Shown: positions 7,369 through 16,548, counted from the first letter of the stretch. The stretch is 64,000 nt of DNA from Lachnospiraceae bacterium (GCA_017460885.1 JAFUAB010000030.1:1-64000); one strand, 5' to 3'. Numbers and translations are program-made. The notes: generated by a model from the letters alone, not told the origin.

Positions 7369-7542
7369 TTACTCCCAAGAAACTATAACCTCTTTTGGTT
7401 TACCGTTCTTCTTCAACACTCCTGTACGTATGAGAGCATCCTTAGCCTCTTTTTTGCTCTCGGGTGAACCTTCCATTAGTTTGGCAATGTACTGTTCAAC
7501 ATCTTTTTTATTTCGGTTTCTAAAATTTGTGGTTCTTGCCAT
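7369..7542 (-). CDS. Small basic protein paired with the ART-like gene
   Basis: A 57-residue protein beginning MARTTNFRNRNKKDVEQYI and ending KEVIVSWE. The start at 7542 has GGAGG (7551-7555) with an 8-nt spacer, better than the ATG further upstream. It sits 6 nt before the ART-like gene on the same strand and contains that gene's ribosome site. I recall similar short proteins beside such genes in other Firmicutes, so an antitoxin or immunity role is possible, but this rests on context. Confidence 0.55.
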   Translation of the reverse strand: MARTTNFRNRNKKDVEQYIAKLMEGSPESKKEAKDALIRTGVLKKNGKPKEVIVSWE

Positions 7543-7677
7543 TCTATATTCCTCCATCAATGCGGATTATGAGAACTTGATCAATCCAATACCAAAAACC
7601 TTGGTTTGTGTATTATGTTATCATAAATCCGAAGAGTCGTGAAGATTATTGACAAATGATGATAACACCATTCAAGA

Positions 7678-8157
7678 TCAGCCTGATCCCGAGGAGAATT
7701 CCGAAAAGTCTTTTGCCATTCCGTTAAGTATCAACCCGAATACAATAATACATCCTACAAAGAATAGTACATATCCCATGGATATCAGAAACTGTTTTCC
7801 CTCATATTCCCTGAAAGATTCCCTCTGTGCCTGAACCCACTTAAGAGGAAGCCCCACCGCAAGATGAATACGTGCCGACGTTAATCCTCGCTCCTTAAGT
7901 TCTTTCGCAACGGCCGCCAGAGTCATGACATAGTTGTCCTCATCAGACTCTTTCTGAGCCACGAAATCCTTATGATTCTCTCCAAGCGTATAGAAACAAC
8001 CATCATACTTGATATAGTCTCTGGAGAATACCGGAGCAGAATCGCTCTTAATGATCCCCGTAGGAAATGTTGTATGCGCCGTCTTATAGTTGCCATATCC
8101 GGCGTCTACTCCTATAATCAGCGTTCCATTAATGTTGTACTCAGGTACTTTGCTCAT
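7678..8157 (-). pseudogene. ParM/Alp-like actin fragment fused to a membrane tail
   Basis: Residues 1-115 look like the N-terminal half of a ParM/StbA-type plasmid-segregation actin: IIGVDAGYGNYKTA is the phosphate-1 loop, and the domain continues through SARIHLAVGLPLKWV. Normal members have about 300-350 residues. Here the sequence switches near residue 125 into a hydrophobic segment (MGYVLFFVGCIIVFGLIL) and stops at 159, so the ATPase core is incomplete. The start at 8157 has AAGGTGAT 7 nt upstream. No ParR gene is seen. Two 56-bp tandem repeats lie just upstream, where a parC centromere would sit. Confidence 0.6.
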
Positions 8158-8184
8158 AATAATCACCTTAACCTTTCAAAAAAC

Positions 8185-8296
8185 GAACAATGAAATCTCT
8201 CCATGGATTTCAAAACATGTTCTTTTTTCATCCATGAAATGAACATTGAAATCCATCCATGGATTTCAAAACATGTTCTTTTTTCATCCATGAAAA
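8185..8296. repeat. Tandem 56-bp repeat upstream of the ParM-like gene
   Basis: Units 8185-8240 and 8241-8296 differ at only four or so positions. Each contains an inner palindromic-looking CCATGGATTTC and ends in CATCCATGAAA. Two tandem units directly upstream of a ParM-like gene resemble a centromere or iteron block. There is no gene here. Confidence 0.7.
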
Positions 8297-8371
8297 AACC
8301 TGCTTCCCTTGCAAATCGTTTATGCAAAGAAAACAGGTCTTCCAGTTATACCTTATATTCGATTCATTTTC

Positions 8372-8491
8372 GGGAGACAGACACCATTCAACTCTCCTTT
8401 CTACGGAAAAATCAAGTTGTGTCTCCCATAAACAACAGAAGTTATTTATTGGTTTTCAAAAGTAATCAAATTTTGCTTACTTTTTGATTAC
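8372..8491. other. Hairpin-rich spacer
   Basis: GGGAGACA (8372-8379) pairs with TGTCTCCC (8420-8427), with an inner CAACT/AGTTG stem. GTAATCAAA (8462-8470) pairs with TTTGATTAC (8483-8491). No gene lies between the repeats and tRNA-Met. The hairpins may be MITE or attenuator relics. Confidence 0.4.
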
Positions 8492-8492
8492 C

Positions 8493-8532
8493 CTGAAAAA
8501 AATATACCCCGCAAGACAGCAATCTTGCAGGG
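8493..8532 (-). terminator. Terminator of the tRNA-Val/tRNA-Met unit
   Basis: Minus-strand stem CCCTGCAAGA and TCTTGCGGGG (8507-8532) followed by TATATTTTTTT. It begins 8 nt after the tRNA-Met 3' end. Confidence 0.85.
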
Positions 8533-8539
8533 TTTTCAG

Positions 8540-8613
8540 TAGCGAGAGGGGGATTTGAACCCTCGACACCGCGGGTATGAACCGCGTGCTCTAGCCAACT
8601 GAGCTATCTCGCC
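8540..8613 (-). tRNA. tRNA-Met (CAT)
   Basis: A 74-nt cloverleaf with 5' GGCGAGA and 3' TCTCGCT plus discriminator A. The anticodon stem CGCGG/CCGCG encloses TTCATAC, giving CAT. The G1-U72 closing pair is as seen in Firmicute elongator Met tRNAs. A tRNA-Ile2 with lysidine is the alternative. Its 3' 20 bases recur at 5325-5344. Confidence 0.92.
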
Positions 8614-8621
8614 TCGTCGTC

Positions 8622-8812
8622 GCTGGCTTCGCTCTCTGTCGGTCTTCGTAAACTCAGACCTCCCAGCGCTCCGCCGCTCCTCCTCTCGGACGAAATCAGG
8701 ATTTCGTCCGTCAAAAAATCTTTGCTGGCTTCGCTCTCTGTCGGTCTTCGTAAACTCAGACCTCCCGGCGCTCCGCCGCTCCTACTCTCGGACGAAATCA
8801 AGATTTCGTCCG
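8622..8812. repeat. Two copies of an ~89-bp intergenic repeat
   Basis: Units 8622-8710 and 8724-8812 (102-bp period) are nearly identical. Each ends in a hairpin GGACGAAATC/GATTTCGTCC. They separate tRNA-Met from tRNA-Val. The chance open frame on the minus strand reads the repeat twice and is not considered a gene. It looks like a REP-type mobile palindrome. Confidence 0.75.
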
Positions 8813-8820
8813 GGAATAAG

Positions 8821-8893
8821 TGGGGCCTATAGGGCTCGAACCTATGACCCTCTGCTTGTAAGGCAGATGCTCTCCCAGCTGAGCTAAGACCCC
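8821..8893 (-). tRNA. tRNA-Val (TAC)
   Basis: A 73-nt cloverleaf with acceptor GGGGTCT/AGGCCCC and discriminator A. The anticodon stem TCTGC/GCAGA encloses CTTACAA, giving TAC (valine). It is transcribed first, followed by the repeat block and tRNA-Met. Confidence 0.94.
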
Positions 8894-8918
8894 GTTTCGT
8901 TTCACAAACGACCTTAAA

Positions 8919-8947
8919 ATGATACCTCGTTTTACTATGCTTGTCAA
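8919..8947 (-). promoter_or_regulatory. tRNA operon promoter
   Basis: -35 TTGACA (8942-8947), 17-bp spacer, -10 TATCAT (8919-8924), placed 26 nt upstream of tRNA-Val. Confidence 0.85.
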
Positions 8948-9003
8948 GGGATTTTTATTCATCCTTTTTTGCCCTTTTGGGCACATCCTTTTTGACAGGG
9001 ATT

Positions 9004-10179
9004 TTATCCATCCTTTTTGACAGTATTCATATCCGGAATATCCTCCTCCGGCTCCTGAATATGCTTTTTTGCCTTATAAATCGACCACCAGTCGTTAGCC
9101 AGGATACTTCCGATCGCAGCTGTAGGAATAGCAAGAAGGATTCCTACAACTCCGAAAACACGTCCGCCCAGGATGATCATTATCAGTATCAGCAGCGGAG
9201 AAACTCCAAGCGAATCACCGAACAGTCTGGGCTTGATAATATATCCGTCTATGGTTTGGAGTATCACCGTAAAGATCAGGAAGATGAGCGCATATACCGG
9301 TTTTTCGATCAACAGCAGGAACGCTCCGATCACTGCACCGACTATGGGTCCGAATGTGGGTGCCAGATTGGTAATACCTACTATAAGTGAAACGAGTATT
9401 GCATAAGGCATACCCACTATCAGCATAAATATCCAGTTGACTGCTCCTACTATCAGTGCTTCGATCATACTTCCCTTGATATAGCTGAGAAGTATGTTGT
9501 CCACCTTTTTGATAAAGTCCGAAAAGCTTAAATATTTCTCCTGTTTCAAAACAAGGATCAGGAATCTGCGTCCGATGGTCTGCAGTCTGGCCTTGTCGAG
9601 CAGCAGATATATGGCCAGTATAAAGGCGATCAAAATATTTGCCAGAGCCGAGCCGGCGGTAAGAGAAGCATTGGCAATACCTCCCACCATGGAACTCAGA
9701 TACTCGGAAACCTTGGAAAGGGCATTTTCGCCGAACGAAAAATCCCCGAAGATGTTTGCGATCGCCGGAGGCAGAATACTGCTCAATTCTCCCGAATTTG
9801 TCTGCAGCTCCTCCAAAAGTCTCGAAATATGATTGACCAGGGTAACGATACTTTGAATAAAAGGCGGAATCACCGCAACTATTATCAGTACCAATACAAC
9901 GATCACGGTCAGAACCGCAATGATTACCGATATCTTACGTGCAATAGCCTGTTTTTTCATGCCGGACAGCAGCTTCATCTGGTAAAAACGCGCTATCGGA
10001 TCTACCAGATAGGCTATGATCAAAGCATATAACAGCGGTTTTACCACAGTCCAAACACCGCCCAGGACACTCGCCACGATCGGGATATTATTGATCAGTG
10101 TATAGAACAGTATGCCTATACAGATGGCAACCGTCATCGAAAACCAGCTCTCTTTTTTCCATCTTTCCCATATGCTCAT
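9004..10179 (-). CDS. AI-2E family transporter (YtvI/PerM-like)
   Basis: This 391-residue integral membrane protein has the AI-2E exporter family plan: paired N-terminal TM segments, a long soluble helical region (about residues 120-190), and a block of hydrophobic helices ending in RVFGVVGILLAIPTAAIGSI. Members export signals or ions; the substrate cannot be told here. The start at 10179 (MSIWERWKK) is preferred to an upstream start at 10230 that would overlap argS; GGGGAAGG lies upstream. The 10-mer TTATGTAAAC (10181-10190) lies between the ribosome site and the ATG. The C-terminus is a short charged tail. Confidence 0.85.
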   Translation of the reverse strand: MSIWERWKKESWFSMTVAICIGILFYTLINNIPIVASVLGGVWTVVKPLLYALIIAYLVDPIARFYQMKLLSGMKKQAIARKISVIIAVLTVIVVLVLIIVAVIPPFIQSIVTLVNHISRLLEELQTNSGELSSILPPAIANIFGDFSFGENALSKVSEYLSSMVGGIANASLTAGSALANILIAFILAIYLLLDKARLQTIGRRFLILVLKQEKYLSFSDFIKKVDNILLSYIKGSMIEALIVGAVNWIFMLIVGMPYAILVSLIVGITNLAPTFGPIVGAVIGAFLLLIEKPVYALIFLIFTVILQTIDGYIIKPRLFGDSLGVSPLLILIMIILGGRVFGVVGILLAIPTAAIGSILANDWWSIYKAKKHIQEPEEDIPDMNTVKKDG

Positions 10180-10207
10180 ATTATGTAAACCTTCCCCTCT
10201 TTGAAAA

Positions 10208-11986
10208 TCACATTCTCTCCGGAATCTCAAATCCCAGCATATCCGTACATGTCTTCAATATACTCCCAGTCAGCTTAAGCAATCCGATAAAGGAGCCCCT
10301 GACTGCCTCGTCTTCTTCGGTCAGTATATGATTTTCATGATAAAAACTGTTAAACGCATTGGAAAGTGCATAAATATATCCGCATATCCTGTGCGGAGCA
10401 TATTCCCTGTAAGCGGACGTGATCTCAGCTCCAAAGGAACTGATCGCCTGCATAAGAGCCTTATGCGATGCGTTGACCGGTGGCAGGATCTGTGCCTTCC
10501 CAGTATCAATACCCTGTTCGGATGCCTTGCGGAGTATCGAATTGATGCGAACGCAGGTGTACAGGATATACGGACCGGTATCTCCCTCAAATGAGGTAAA
10601 TCTGTCAACATCGAATATATAATCCTTGGAAGCCTGATTGGACAGGTCTCCATACTTGATGGCTGCCAGTCCGACCTTGCGTGCCCTGTCAAGAGCTTCA
10701 TCGTCAGATACGGTCTCGTCCTTGCCTGCTGCATTTTCACGGATCTTGGCCAGCATACTATCCTCGATCTCATCTATCAGATCGGAAAGTCTGGGCACTC
10801 CGCCCGATCTGGTCTTGTAAGGCGAGCCGTCCTTACCGTTTACTGTTCCGAAGCTGATATGGATCAGTTCACACTCATCCGGAGCAAGTCCGGTCTTACG
10901 TGCACACCGGAATACCTGTTCAAAATACAGATCCTGACGTTTATCAGTCAGATAAACGATCTTGGAGGGATTATATTTGGCCATACGATCCTTGATAGTG
11001 GCCAGATCTGTCGTATTATATAAGGAAGCTCCGTCAGATTTGATGATCATGCACGGAGGCATCTCCTTTGTATCGGTCTCCTCCTTGACATCCACAACAA
11101 GGGCACCCTCGGATTCATATGCAAAACCGCCGTCCTTCATATCCTTTACCATGCCCGGGATAAGCTCCTGTACCGTAGACTCCCCGTTCCATAGATCAAA
11201 GCTGACATCGAGCCTGTCGTAATTGCGCTTCATATCAGCGATCGAAACATCCATTATCTTGTTCCACAAGGCTCTGTATCCCCTGTGACCCTCCTGTAGC
11301 TTCAGGGTAGCCTCCATAGCTTTGGCTTTATAATCCGGATCCTGCTTGGATTTACCGGAGGCTGCCGGATATATCTCTTCCAGATTGGAAACAGTAAAGG
11401 GGGCTTCCTCCGGATAGTCTCCATCAAATCCATCATCAAAATACGGAAGTCCGGGCTGTCTGAGACTGAGCTCATAAATGACAAGTCCCATCTGAAGTCC
11501 CCAGTCCCCCATGTGTATATCGCCGTAGACTTCGTTACCCATATAACGCAGGATACGCTTGATGCTCTCTCCGATAACTGCACTGCGCAGGTGTCCTACA
11601 TGAAGAGGTTTCGCAACATTCGGTCCGCCGTAATCCACTATCATAACAGATGGTATTGGTCGTTCTATGCCGAAATGATCATCATTTGACATCCTTACCA
11701 CATAATCGGATATAAACTCATTACTTAAATCCAGATTTAAAAATCCGGGGGCTACCGCTTCCACCTTTTCAAACACATCACTATCGGAAAGCTTAGCGGC
11801 AACATCCTGTGCGATCATCAGAGGAGCCTTGTGATACTGTTTTGCACCGGCCATTGCTCCGTTGCACTGGTACTCACACAGATCGGGTCTGTTGGATACC
11901 GTAACCCTCCCCAGTGCCCCGTCATATCCTGCATCCTCAAATGCCTTTTTGACATACTCGGATATCTCTTCAAGAAACTGTTTCAT
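10208..11986 (-). CDS. argS: Arginyl-tRNA synthetase
   Basis: This 592-residue class I synthetase attaches arginine to tRNA-Arg. The N-terminal Add-1 domain is followed by the HIGH-type motif HVGHLRSAVIGESI near residue 125. The C-terminal anticodon-binding domain ends in CTDMLGFEIPERM. The length is standard. The start at 11986 overlaps the stop of queH by 4 nt (ATGA), so the two are coupled. Confidence 0.96.
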   Translation of the reverse strand: MKQFLEEISEYVKKAFEDAGYDGALGRVTVSNRPDLCEYQCNGAMAGAKQYHKAPLMIAQDVAAKLSDSDVFEKVEAVAPGFLNLDLSNEFISDYVVRMSNDDHFGIERPIPSVMIVDYGGPNVAKPLHVGHLRSAVIGESIKRILRYMGNEVYGDIHMGDWGLQMGLVIYELSLRQPGLPYFDDGFDGDYPEEAPFTVSNLEEIYPAASGKSKQDPDYKAKAMEATLKLQEGHRGYRALWNKIMDVSIADMKRNYDRLDVSFDLWNGESTVQELIPGMVKDMKDGGFAYESEGALVVDVKEETDTKEMPPCMIIKSDGASLYNTTDLATIKDRMAKYNPSKIVYLTDKRQDLYFEQVFRCARKTGLAPDECELIHISFGTVNGKDGSPYKTRSGGVPRLSDLIDEIEDSMLAKIRENAAGKDETVSDDEALDRARKVGLAAIKYGDLSNQASKDYIFDVDRFTSFEGDTGPYILYTCVRINSILRKASEQGIDTGKAQILPPVNASHKALMQAISSFGAEITSAYREYAPHRICGYIYALSNAFNSFYHENHILTEEDEAVRGSFIGLLKLTGSILKTCTDMLGFEIPERM

Positions 11987-12723
11987 AATCTATCCTCACT
12001 TTCATTCCGGCTGAACACGCATCCGCAATAATTCTGTCTGTACAGATCAAATGTTCCCGACAGTTCGATCGAACGCTTATATCCCTCTTTCTTCTTAAAA
12101 TCGGAAGGGAGCCAGCGAGGACGCGTACTTTCGATATCGGTCGACATAACACAATGCGAAGAACCGTCCCCGGGTGCACCTGTTTCAAGTGAGTAGCCGA
12201 TCTCGTTGATGCGTTCAGCGTTCTTGAGCGGACTTATGGTCAGGGTAGTTGTCACATAATCAAACCCGAGTCGTTTGCCAAGCTCAAATGTTTTGGACAA
12301 TCTGAGTTCAAAGCATTTGCCGCATCTTTCGCCACCCTCCGGACATCCTTCAAGTCCTCTTACACACTCATAAAAAACATCCGGTTCGTAATCTCCCTCT
12401 ATCACCCTGATATATCCTGTGTGCGGAGTAATCTTGATTCCACCCGGGAACTCTGACGTGCCCTTTTCCCTGTATATGTCGATCTGGGAATTATATTCGT
12501 TTATAAGCCTTTTCTCTTCCCCGAGTCTCTTGATATATTCCGGTTCCGATGAAATATTCGGATTGTAATAAAACACCGTTATATCAAAGAATTCCCTAAG
12601 GTACTCCATACAATAGCTGGAACAGGGTGCACAGCAGCTATGCAAAAGAAGTGTCGGACGCTTATCGTAATCGATAGCGTCCGTTATCTTGTCAAGTTCC
12701 TTCTGGTAATTGACCTTATTCAT
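11983..12723 (-). CDS. queH: Epoxyqueuosine reductase QueH
   Basis: This 246-residue protein makes the last step of queuosine synthesis in tRNA, reducing epoxyqueuosine. It is the QueH (DUF208) type, unrelated to QueG. Metal-ligand cysteines are visible in LLHSCCAPCSSYCMEYL, in CPEGGERCGKCFELR and in NYCGCVFS. The start at 12723 follows the purL stop by 1 nt; an upstream start at 12774 would lie inside purL. It is sandwiched between purL and argS. Confidence 0.93.
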   Translation of the reverse strand: MNKVNYQKELDKITDAIDYDKRPTLLLHSCCAPCSSYCMEYLREFFDITVFYYNPNISSEPEYIKRLGEEKRLINEYNSQIDIYREKGTSEFPGGIKITPHTGYIRVIEGDYEPDVFYECVRGLEGCPEGGERCGKCFELRLSKTFELGKRLGFDYVTTTLTISPLKNAERINEIGYSLETGAPGDGSSHCVMSTDIESTRPRWLPSDFKKKEGYKRSIELSGTFDLYRQNYCGCVFSRNESEDRL

Positions 12724-12724
12724 C

Positions 12725-15700
12725 TTATCTGAAATACCTGACACCGGCTTCAAATATCTTAAGATCCTGCTCACCGTAGATGTTAACGGCTACTCCGTCT
12801 CCGCGTCTCTCCACATGGGCCATCTTGCCGAATATCCGTCCGTCGGGTGAGGTAATACCCTCTATCGCCGAATAGGAACCATTGATATTGGTTTCCTCAT
12901 CCATAGTGATATTGCCCTCCGGATCCGAATACTGTGTAGCCACCTGTCCGTTCGCAAACAGCCTATCTATCCACTCATCGGAAGCCACGAACCTGCCCTC
13001 TCCGTGTGAAGCGGGGCTTACGTATACTCCGCCCGGTTCTGTCAGTGCCAGCCACGGTGAAAGATTTGATACCACCCTGGTATATACCATCTTTGAAATA
13101 TGTCTGCCTATGGTATTAAACGTCAGTGTCGGCGAATCGGAGGTCTGCTGTCTGATCTCACCGTAGGGAACCAGCCCCAGCTTGATGAGTGCCTGGAAGC
13201 CGTTGCATACTCCAAGTACAAGTCCGTCACGTTTTCCCGTCAGGTCCATTACAGCTTCACGGATACTTTCATTTCTGAAGGCAGCCGCAAAGAATTTGGC
13301 AGATCCGTCGGGCTCGTCACCGGCCGAAAATCCGCCGGGGAACATGATTATCTGGGCCTGATCTATAGCTTCCTTAAAGGATGCCACGCTCTCTCTGATA
13401 TCCTCTGCATTCAGATTACGGAATATCCGGACATCTGTATCGGCACCGGCTCTCTCAAACGCCCTTGCGGAATCATATTCACAGTTGGTTCCGGGAAATA
13501 CCGGAATGAACACTCTCGGACGCGCGACCTTATTCCTGCAAACATAGACATTATCAGTATGGAAGACCGGTCTTTCAACCTTTTCATTGCCATTTTCACC
13601 GGAGATATACGGAAATACACCGTCAAGAGGCTTCTTCCATGCTTCTATCGCCTCATCTATCGTAACAGTCTCGCCGCCGATCACAAAGGCAGATATACCA
13701 TTTACGGTTCCCACCATAGTATAATCCAAATCCAGCTCATCCAGATGAGGTTTGGACTGTGGTTCGATCTCACATATGATATTGCCGAGTCCGTTCTTAA
13801 AAAGTCTGTTGGGATCGATTTCGCTGTCTATGCTCACGCCCAGCTTATTGCCGAAAGCCATATGCGACAGGGCGGAAGCTATTCCGTAGGAATCTACGGC
13901 ATATGCTGCTCTGACGTAGCCCTCACGTATCAGCTTTGTGATATGATCATATTGTTCAAGAACCGACTCATAAACGGGAATATCATATTCATCCTTTTCT
14001 ATCTCAAACATGACCAGATAGTCACCGGATTCCTTGAGCTCGGGTGTTACGATATCCTTTCCCTCAGCAATATCCACTGCAAATGAAACCAGCGTGGGCG
14101 GCACATCGATATCATTAAATGTACCTGACATCGAATCCTTGCCGCCTATAGACGGCAGTCCGTATCCTATCTGAGCATCATAAGCACCAAGTAAAGCACA
14201 GAAAGGCTGACTCCATCTCGAGGGATCCGACGTCATCCTGCGGAAATATTCCTGGAATGTAAATCTGATCTTTGATGTGTCCCCTCCGGAAGCTACAACC
14301 TTGGCCATAGATTCCGTTACCGCATATACGGCTCCGTGATAAGGACTCCATGAAGAAAGATACGGGTCAAAGCCATAACTCATCATAGTAACCGTATCCG
14401 TACTACCCTTCAATACAGGCAGCCTGGCTATCATGGTCTGAGTTTCGGTCAGCTGGGTCACTCCGCCGTAAGGCATTGTAACGGTGCCTGCTCCGATGGA
14501 GGAATCGAACATCTCAACAAGCCCCTTCTGTGAACATACGTTCAGATCGGAAAGAAGTGCCATCCATGCGTCCCTGACATTACCGTTTTCCAATGCAGCC
14601 TCAACCTTTTTACTTGCATATTTTTCAAGATAATTCTCTGTTTCATCCGGAATGCTGACCTTTACGGAATTCTCCTGATGAGCGCCGTTAGTATCCAGGA
14701 ATGCCCTTGACAGATCAACGATGGGCTTACCCCTCCAGTTGAGTACAAGCCTGGGTTCTTCCGTAACTACAGCCACACAGACTGCTTCAAGGTTTTCCTC
14801 ATCGGCATATCCCAAAAATCTGTCCGCATCTTCCGGGGCAACAACAACTGCCATACGCTCCTGCGATTCGGAGATGGCAAGCTCAGTACCGTCCAACCCG
14901 GCATATTTCTTTGGAACCTTATCCAGATCTACCACAAGTCCGTCAGCAAGCTCTCCGATTGCCACACTTACGCCGCCGGCTCCGAAATCATTGCATTTGC
15001 GGATTATGCGGCTGACCTCGGGGCGTCTGAACAGCCTCTGAATCTTACGTTCCGTAGGCGCGTTACCCTTTTGAACCTCGGCTCCGCAGGTCTCAATGGA
15101 ACTCTCCGTATGTACCTTGGAGGATCCGGTGGCTCCGCCACAGCCGTCACGTCCGGTTCTACCGCCCAGCAGGATGATTATGTCTCCCGGATCGGATGTT
15201 GCCCTGATCACATTCTTGCGTGGAGCGGCTCCCATTACGGCACCTATCTCCATGCGCTTGGCCACATAGTCGGGATGATATATCTCCTTAACATATCCGG
15301 TAGCCAGACCGATCTGATTGCCGTACGACGAATACCCGTCAGCAGCTCCCCTTACCAGCTTCTGCTGGGGAAGCTTACCGTGTAATGTTTCCGAAACCGG
15401 AACCGTAGGATCCGCGGCACCGGTAATACGCATTGCCTGATATACATAACCTCTTCCCGAAAGCGGATCCCTGATGGCACCTCCCAGGCAAGTGGCCGCG
15501 CCTCCGAAAGGCTCTATCTCGGTCGGATGGTTATGTGTTTCGTTCTTAAAGAATACCAGCCACTCCTCCTGCTCGGGACCCTGACCGTAATCTATCTCAA
15601 CCGGAACGACTACCGAGCAGGCATTGATCTCATCCGATTCTTCCATATCGTCAAGTCTGCCCTCGCTCTTAAGCTTGCGCATTGCCATTGTAGCCAGATC

Positions 15701-16528
15701 CATCAGGCATGGGAATTTGTCGGTTCTGTCCTTAAATATCTCATCCCTGGTATCCAGATAACTCTGATATGTGGTCTCAATGGGAGTACGATAAAAACCG
15801 TCTTCAAATTCCACATCGGTAAGCTCGGTCGAGAAAGTGGTATGTCTGCAATGATCCGACCAGTAGGTATCCAATACCCTTATTTCAGTCAGGGTAGGGT
15901 CACGCTTCTCATCATTTTCGAAATAGTTGCGGATATGAAGAAAATCCCTGAAGGTCATTGCCAGTTCAAGACTGTCGTACAGATTGCGCAATCCTTCTTC
16001 GGAATCGGTGATAAACCCGTCCATCACAGCCACATCTGCGGGATCATCATAATCCACAGCAAGTGTCTCCGGTTTGTCCATACCGGTCTCACGGGAATCC
16101 ACGGGATTGATGCAATATGCTTTTATCTGGGAAAACTCTTCTTCGGAGATATCTCCTATGATCATATAGGTAACGGCAGTTCTGATGATCGGAGTCTCGT
16201 CCTCCCTGATCAGCTGAACGCATTGTACTGCCGAATCCGCTCTCTGGTCAAACTGACCGGGCAGAAATTCTACTGAAAAAACACGGGCTCCTGCCGGAAT
16301 ATCAAGTTCTTCACGATAGAGAATGTCGACAGGCGGCTCCGCAAATACCATTCCGCAGGCCTTTTCAAAGGTTTCATCAGAGATATTCTCAACATCGTAT
16401 CGTATAAATACTCTGATCCTGTTGATACTCTTAATGCCAAGGTAGCTTGAAACCTCAGATTCCAGCTGCCCGGCGTGGACCGCGTAGGGGTCCTGCTTTT
16501 CCACGTAGATACGTTTAACTTTGCCCAT
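12725..16528 (-). CDS. purL: Phosphoribosylformylglycinamidine synthase (single chain)
   Basis: This 1267-residue enzyme converts FGAR to FGAM with glutamine and ATP in de novo purine synthesis. It is the long fused form found in clostridia. The synthase halves include HNHPTEIEPFGGAATCLGG and GGKDSMSGTF. The C-terminal glutamine amidotransferase carries FPGGFSAGDE, the nucleophile cysteine in LGVCNGFQALIKLG and the His/Glu in SHGEGRFVA. The start at 16528 has AGGAAAGG upstream; the longer frame to 16570 lacks a site. It is followed at 1 nt by queH. Confidence 0.96.
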   Translation of the reverse strand: MGKVKRIYVEKQDPYAVHAGQLESEVSSYLGIKSINRIRVFIRYDVENISDETFEKACGMVFAEPPVDILYREELDIPAGARVFSVEFLPGQFDQRADSAVQCVQLIREDETPIIRTAVTYMIIGDISEEEFSQIKAYCINPVDSRETGMDKPETLAVDYDDPADVAVMDGFITDSEEGLRNLYDSLELAMTFRDFLHIRNYFENDEKRDPTLTEIRVLDTYWSDHCRHTTFSTELTDVEFEDGFYRTPIETTYQSYLDTRDEIFKDRTDKFPCLMDLATMAMRKLKSEGRLDDMEESDEINACSVVVPVEIDYGQGPEQEEWLVFFKNETHNHPTEIEPFGGAATCLGGAIRDPLSGRGYVYQAMRITGAADPTVPVSETLHGKLPQQKLVRGAADGYSSYGNQIGLATGYVKEIYHPDYVAKRMEIGAVMGAAPRKNVIRATSDPGDIIILLGGRTGRDGCGGATGSSKVHTESSIETCGAEVQKGNAPTERKIQRLFRRPEVSRIIRKCNDFGAGGVSVAIGELADGLVVDLDKVPKKYAGLDGTELAISESQERMAVVVAPEDADRFLGYADEENLEAVCVAVVTEEPRLVLNWRGKPIVDLSRAFLDTNGAHQENSVKVSIPDETENYLEKYASKKVEAALENGNVRDAWMALLSDLNVCSQKGLVEMFDSSIGAGTVTMPYGGVTQLTETQTMIARLPVLKGSTDTVTMMSYGFDPYLSSWSPYHGAVYAVTESMAKVVASGGDTSKIRFTFQEYFRRMTSDPSRWSQPFCALLGAYDAQIGYGLPSIGGKDSMSGTFNDIDVPPTLVSFAVDIAEGKDIVTPELKESGDYLVMFEIEKDEYDIPVYESVLEQYDHITKLIREGYVRAAYAVDSYGIASALSHMAFGNKLGVSIDSEIDPNRLFKNGLGNIICEIEPQSKPHLDELDLDYTMVGTVNGISAFVIGGETVTIDEAIEAWKKPLDGVFPYISGENGNEKVERPVFHTDNVYVCRNKVARPRVFIPVFPGTNCEYDSARAFERAGADTDVRIFRNLNAEDIRESVASFKEAIDQAQIIMFPGGFSAGDEPDGSAKFFAAAFRNESIREAVMDLTGKRDGLVLGVCNGFQALIKLGLVPYGEIRQQTSDSPTLTFNTIGRHISKMVYTRVVSNLSPWLALTEPGGVYVSPASHGEGRFVASDEWIDRLFANGQVATQYSDPEGNITMDEETNINGSYSAIEGITSPDGRIFGKMAHVERRGDGVAVNIYGEQDLKIFEAGVRYFR

Positions 16529-16548
16529 AATCCTTTCCTTTCGGTTAA

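Noticed and set aside
8185..8296. CRISPR array
   Set aside because: The two units are directly adjacent with no spacers and no cas genes are present.
8604..8801. 65-codon open frame with a repeated peptide
   Set aside because: It simply translates the two intergenic repeat units and part of tRNA-Met.
8798..8986. 62-codon open frame over tRNA-Val
   Set aside because: It reads through the tRNA and its promoter; the peptide is the usual false translation of a tRNA.
13100..14086. Long plus-strand frame (328 codons) inside purL
   Set aside because: It is antisense to an unmistakable purL and shows no family features.
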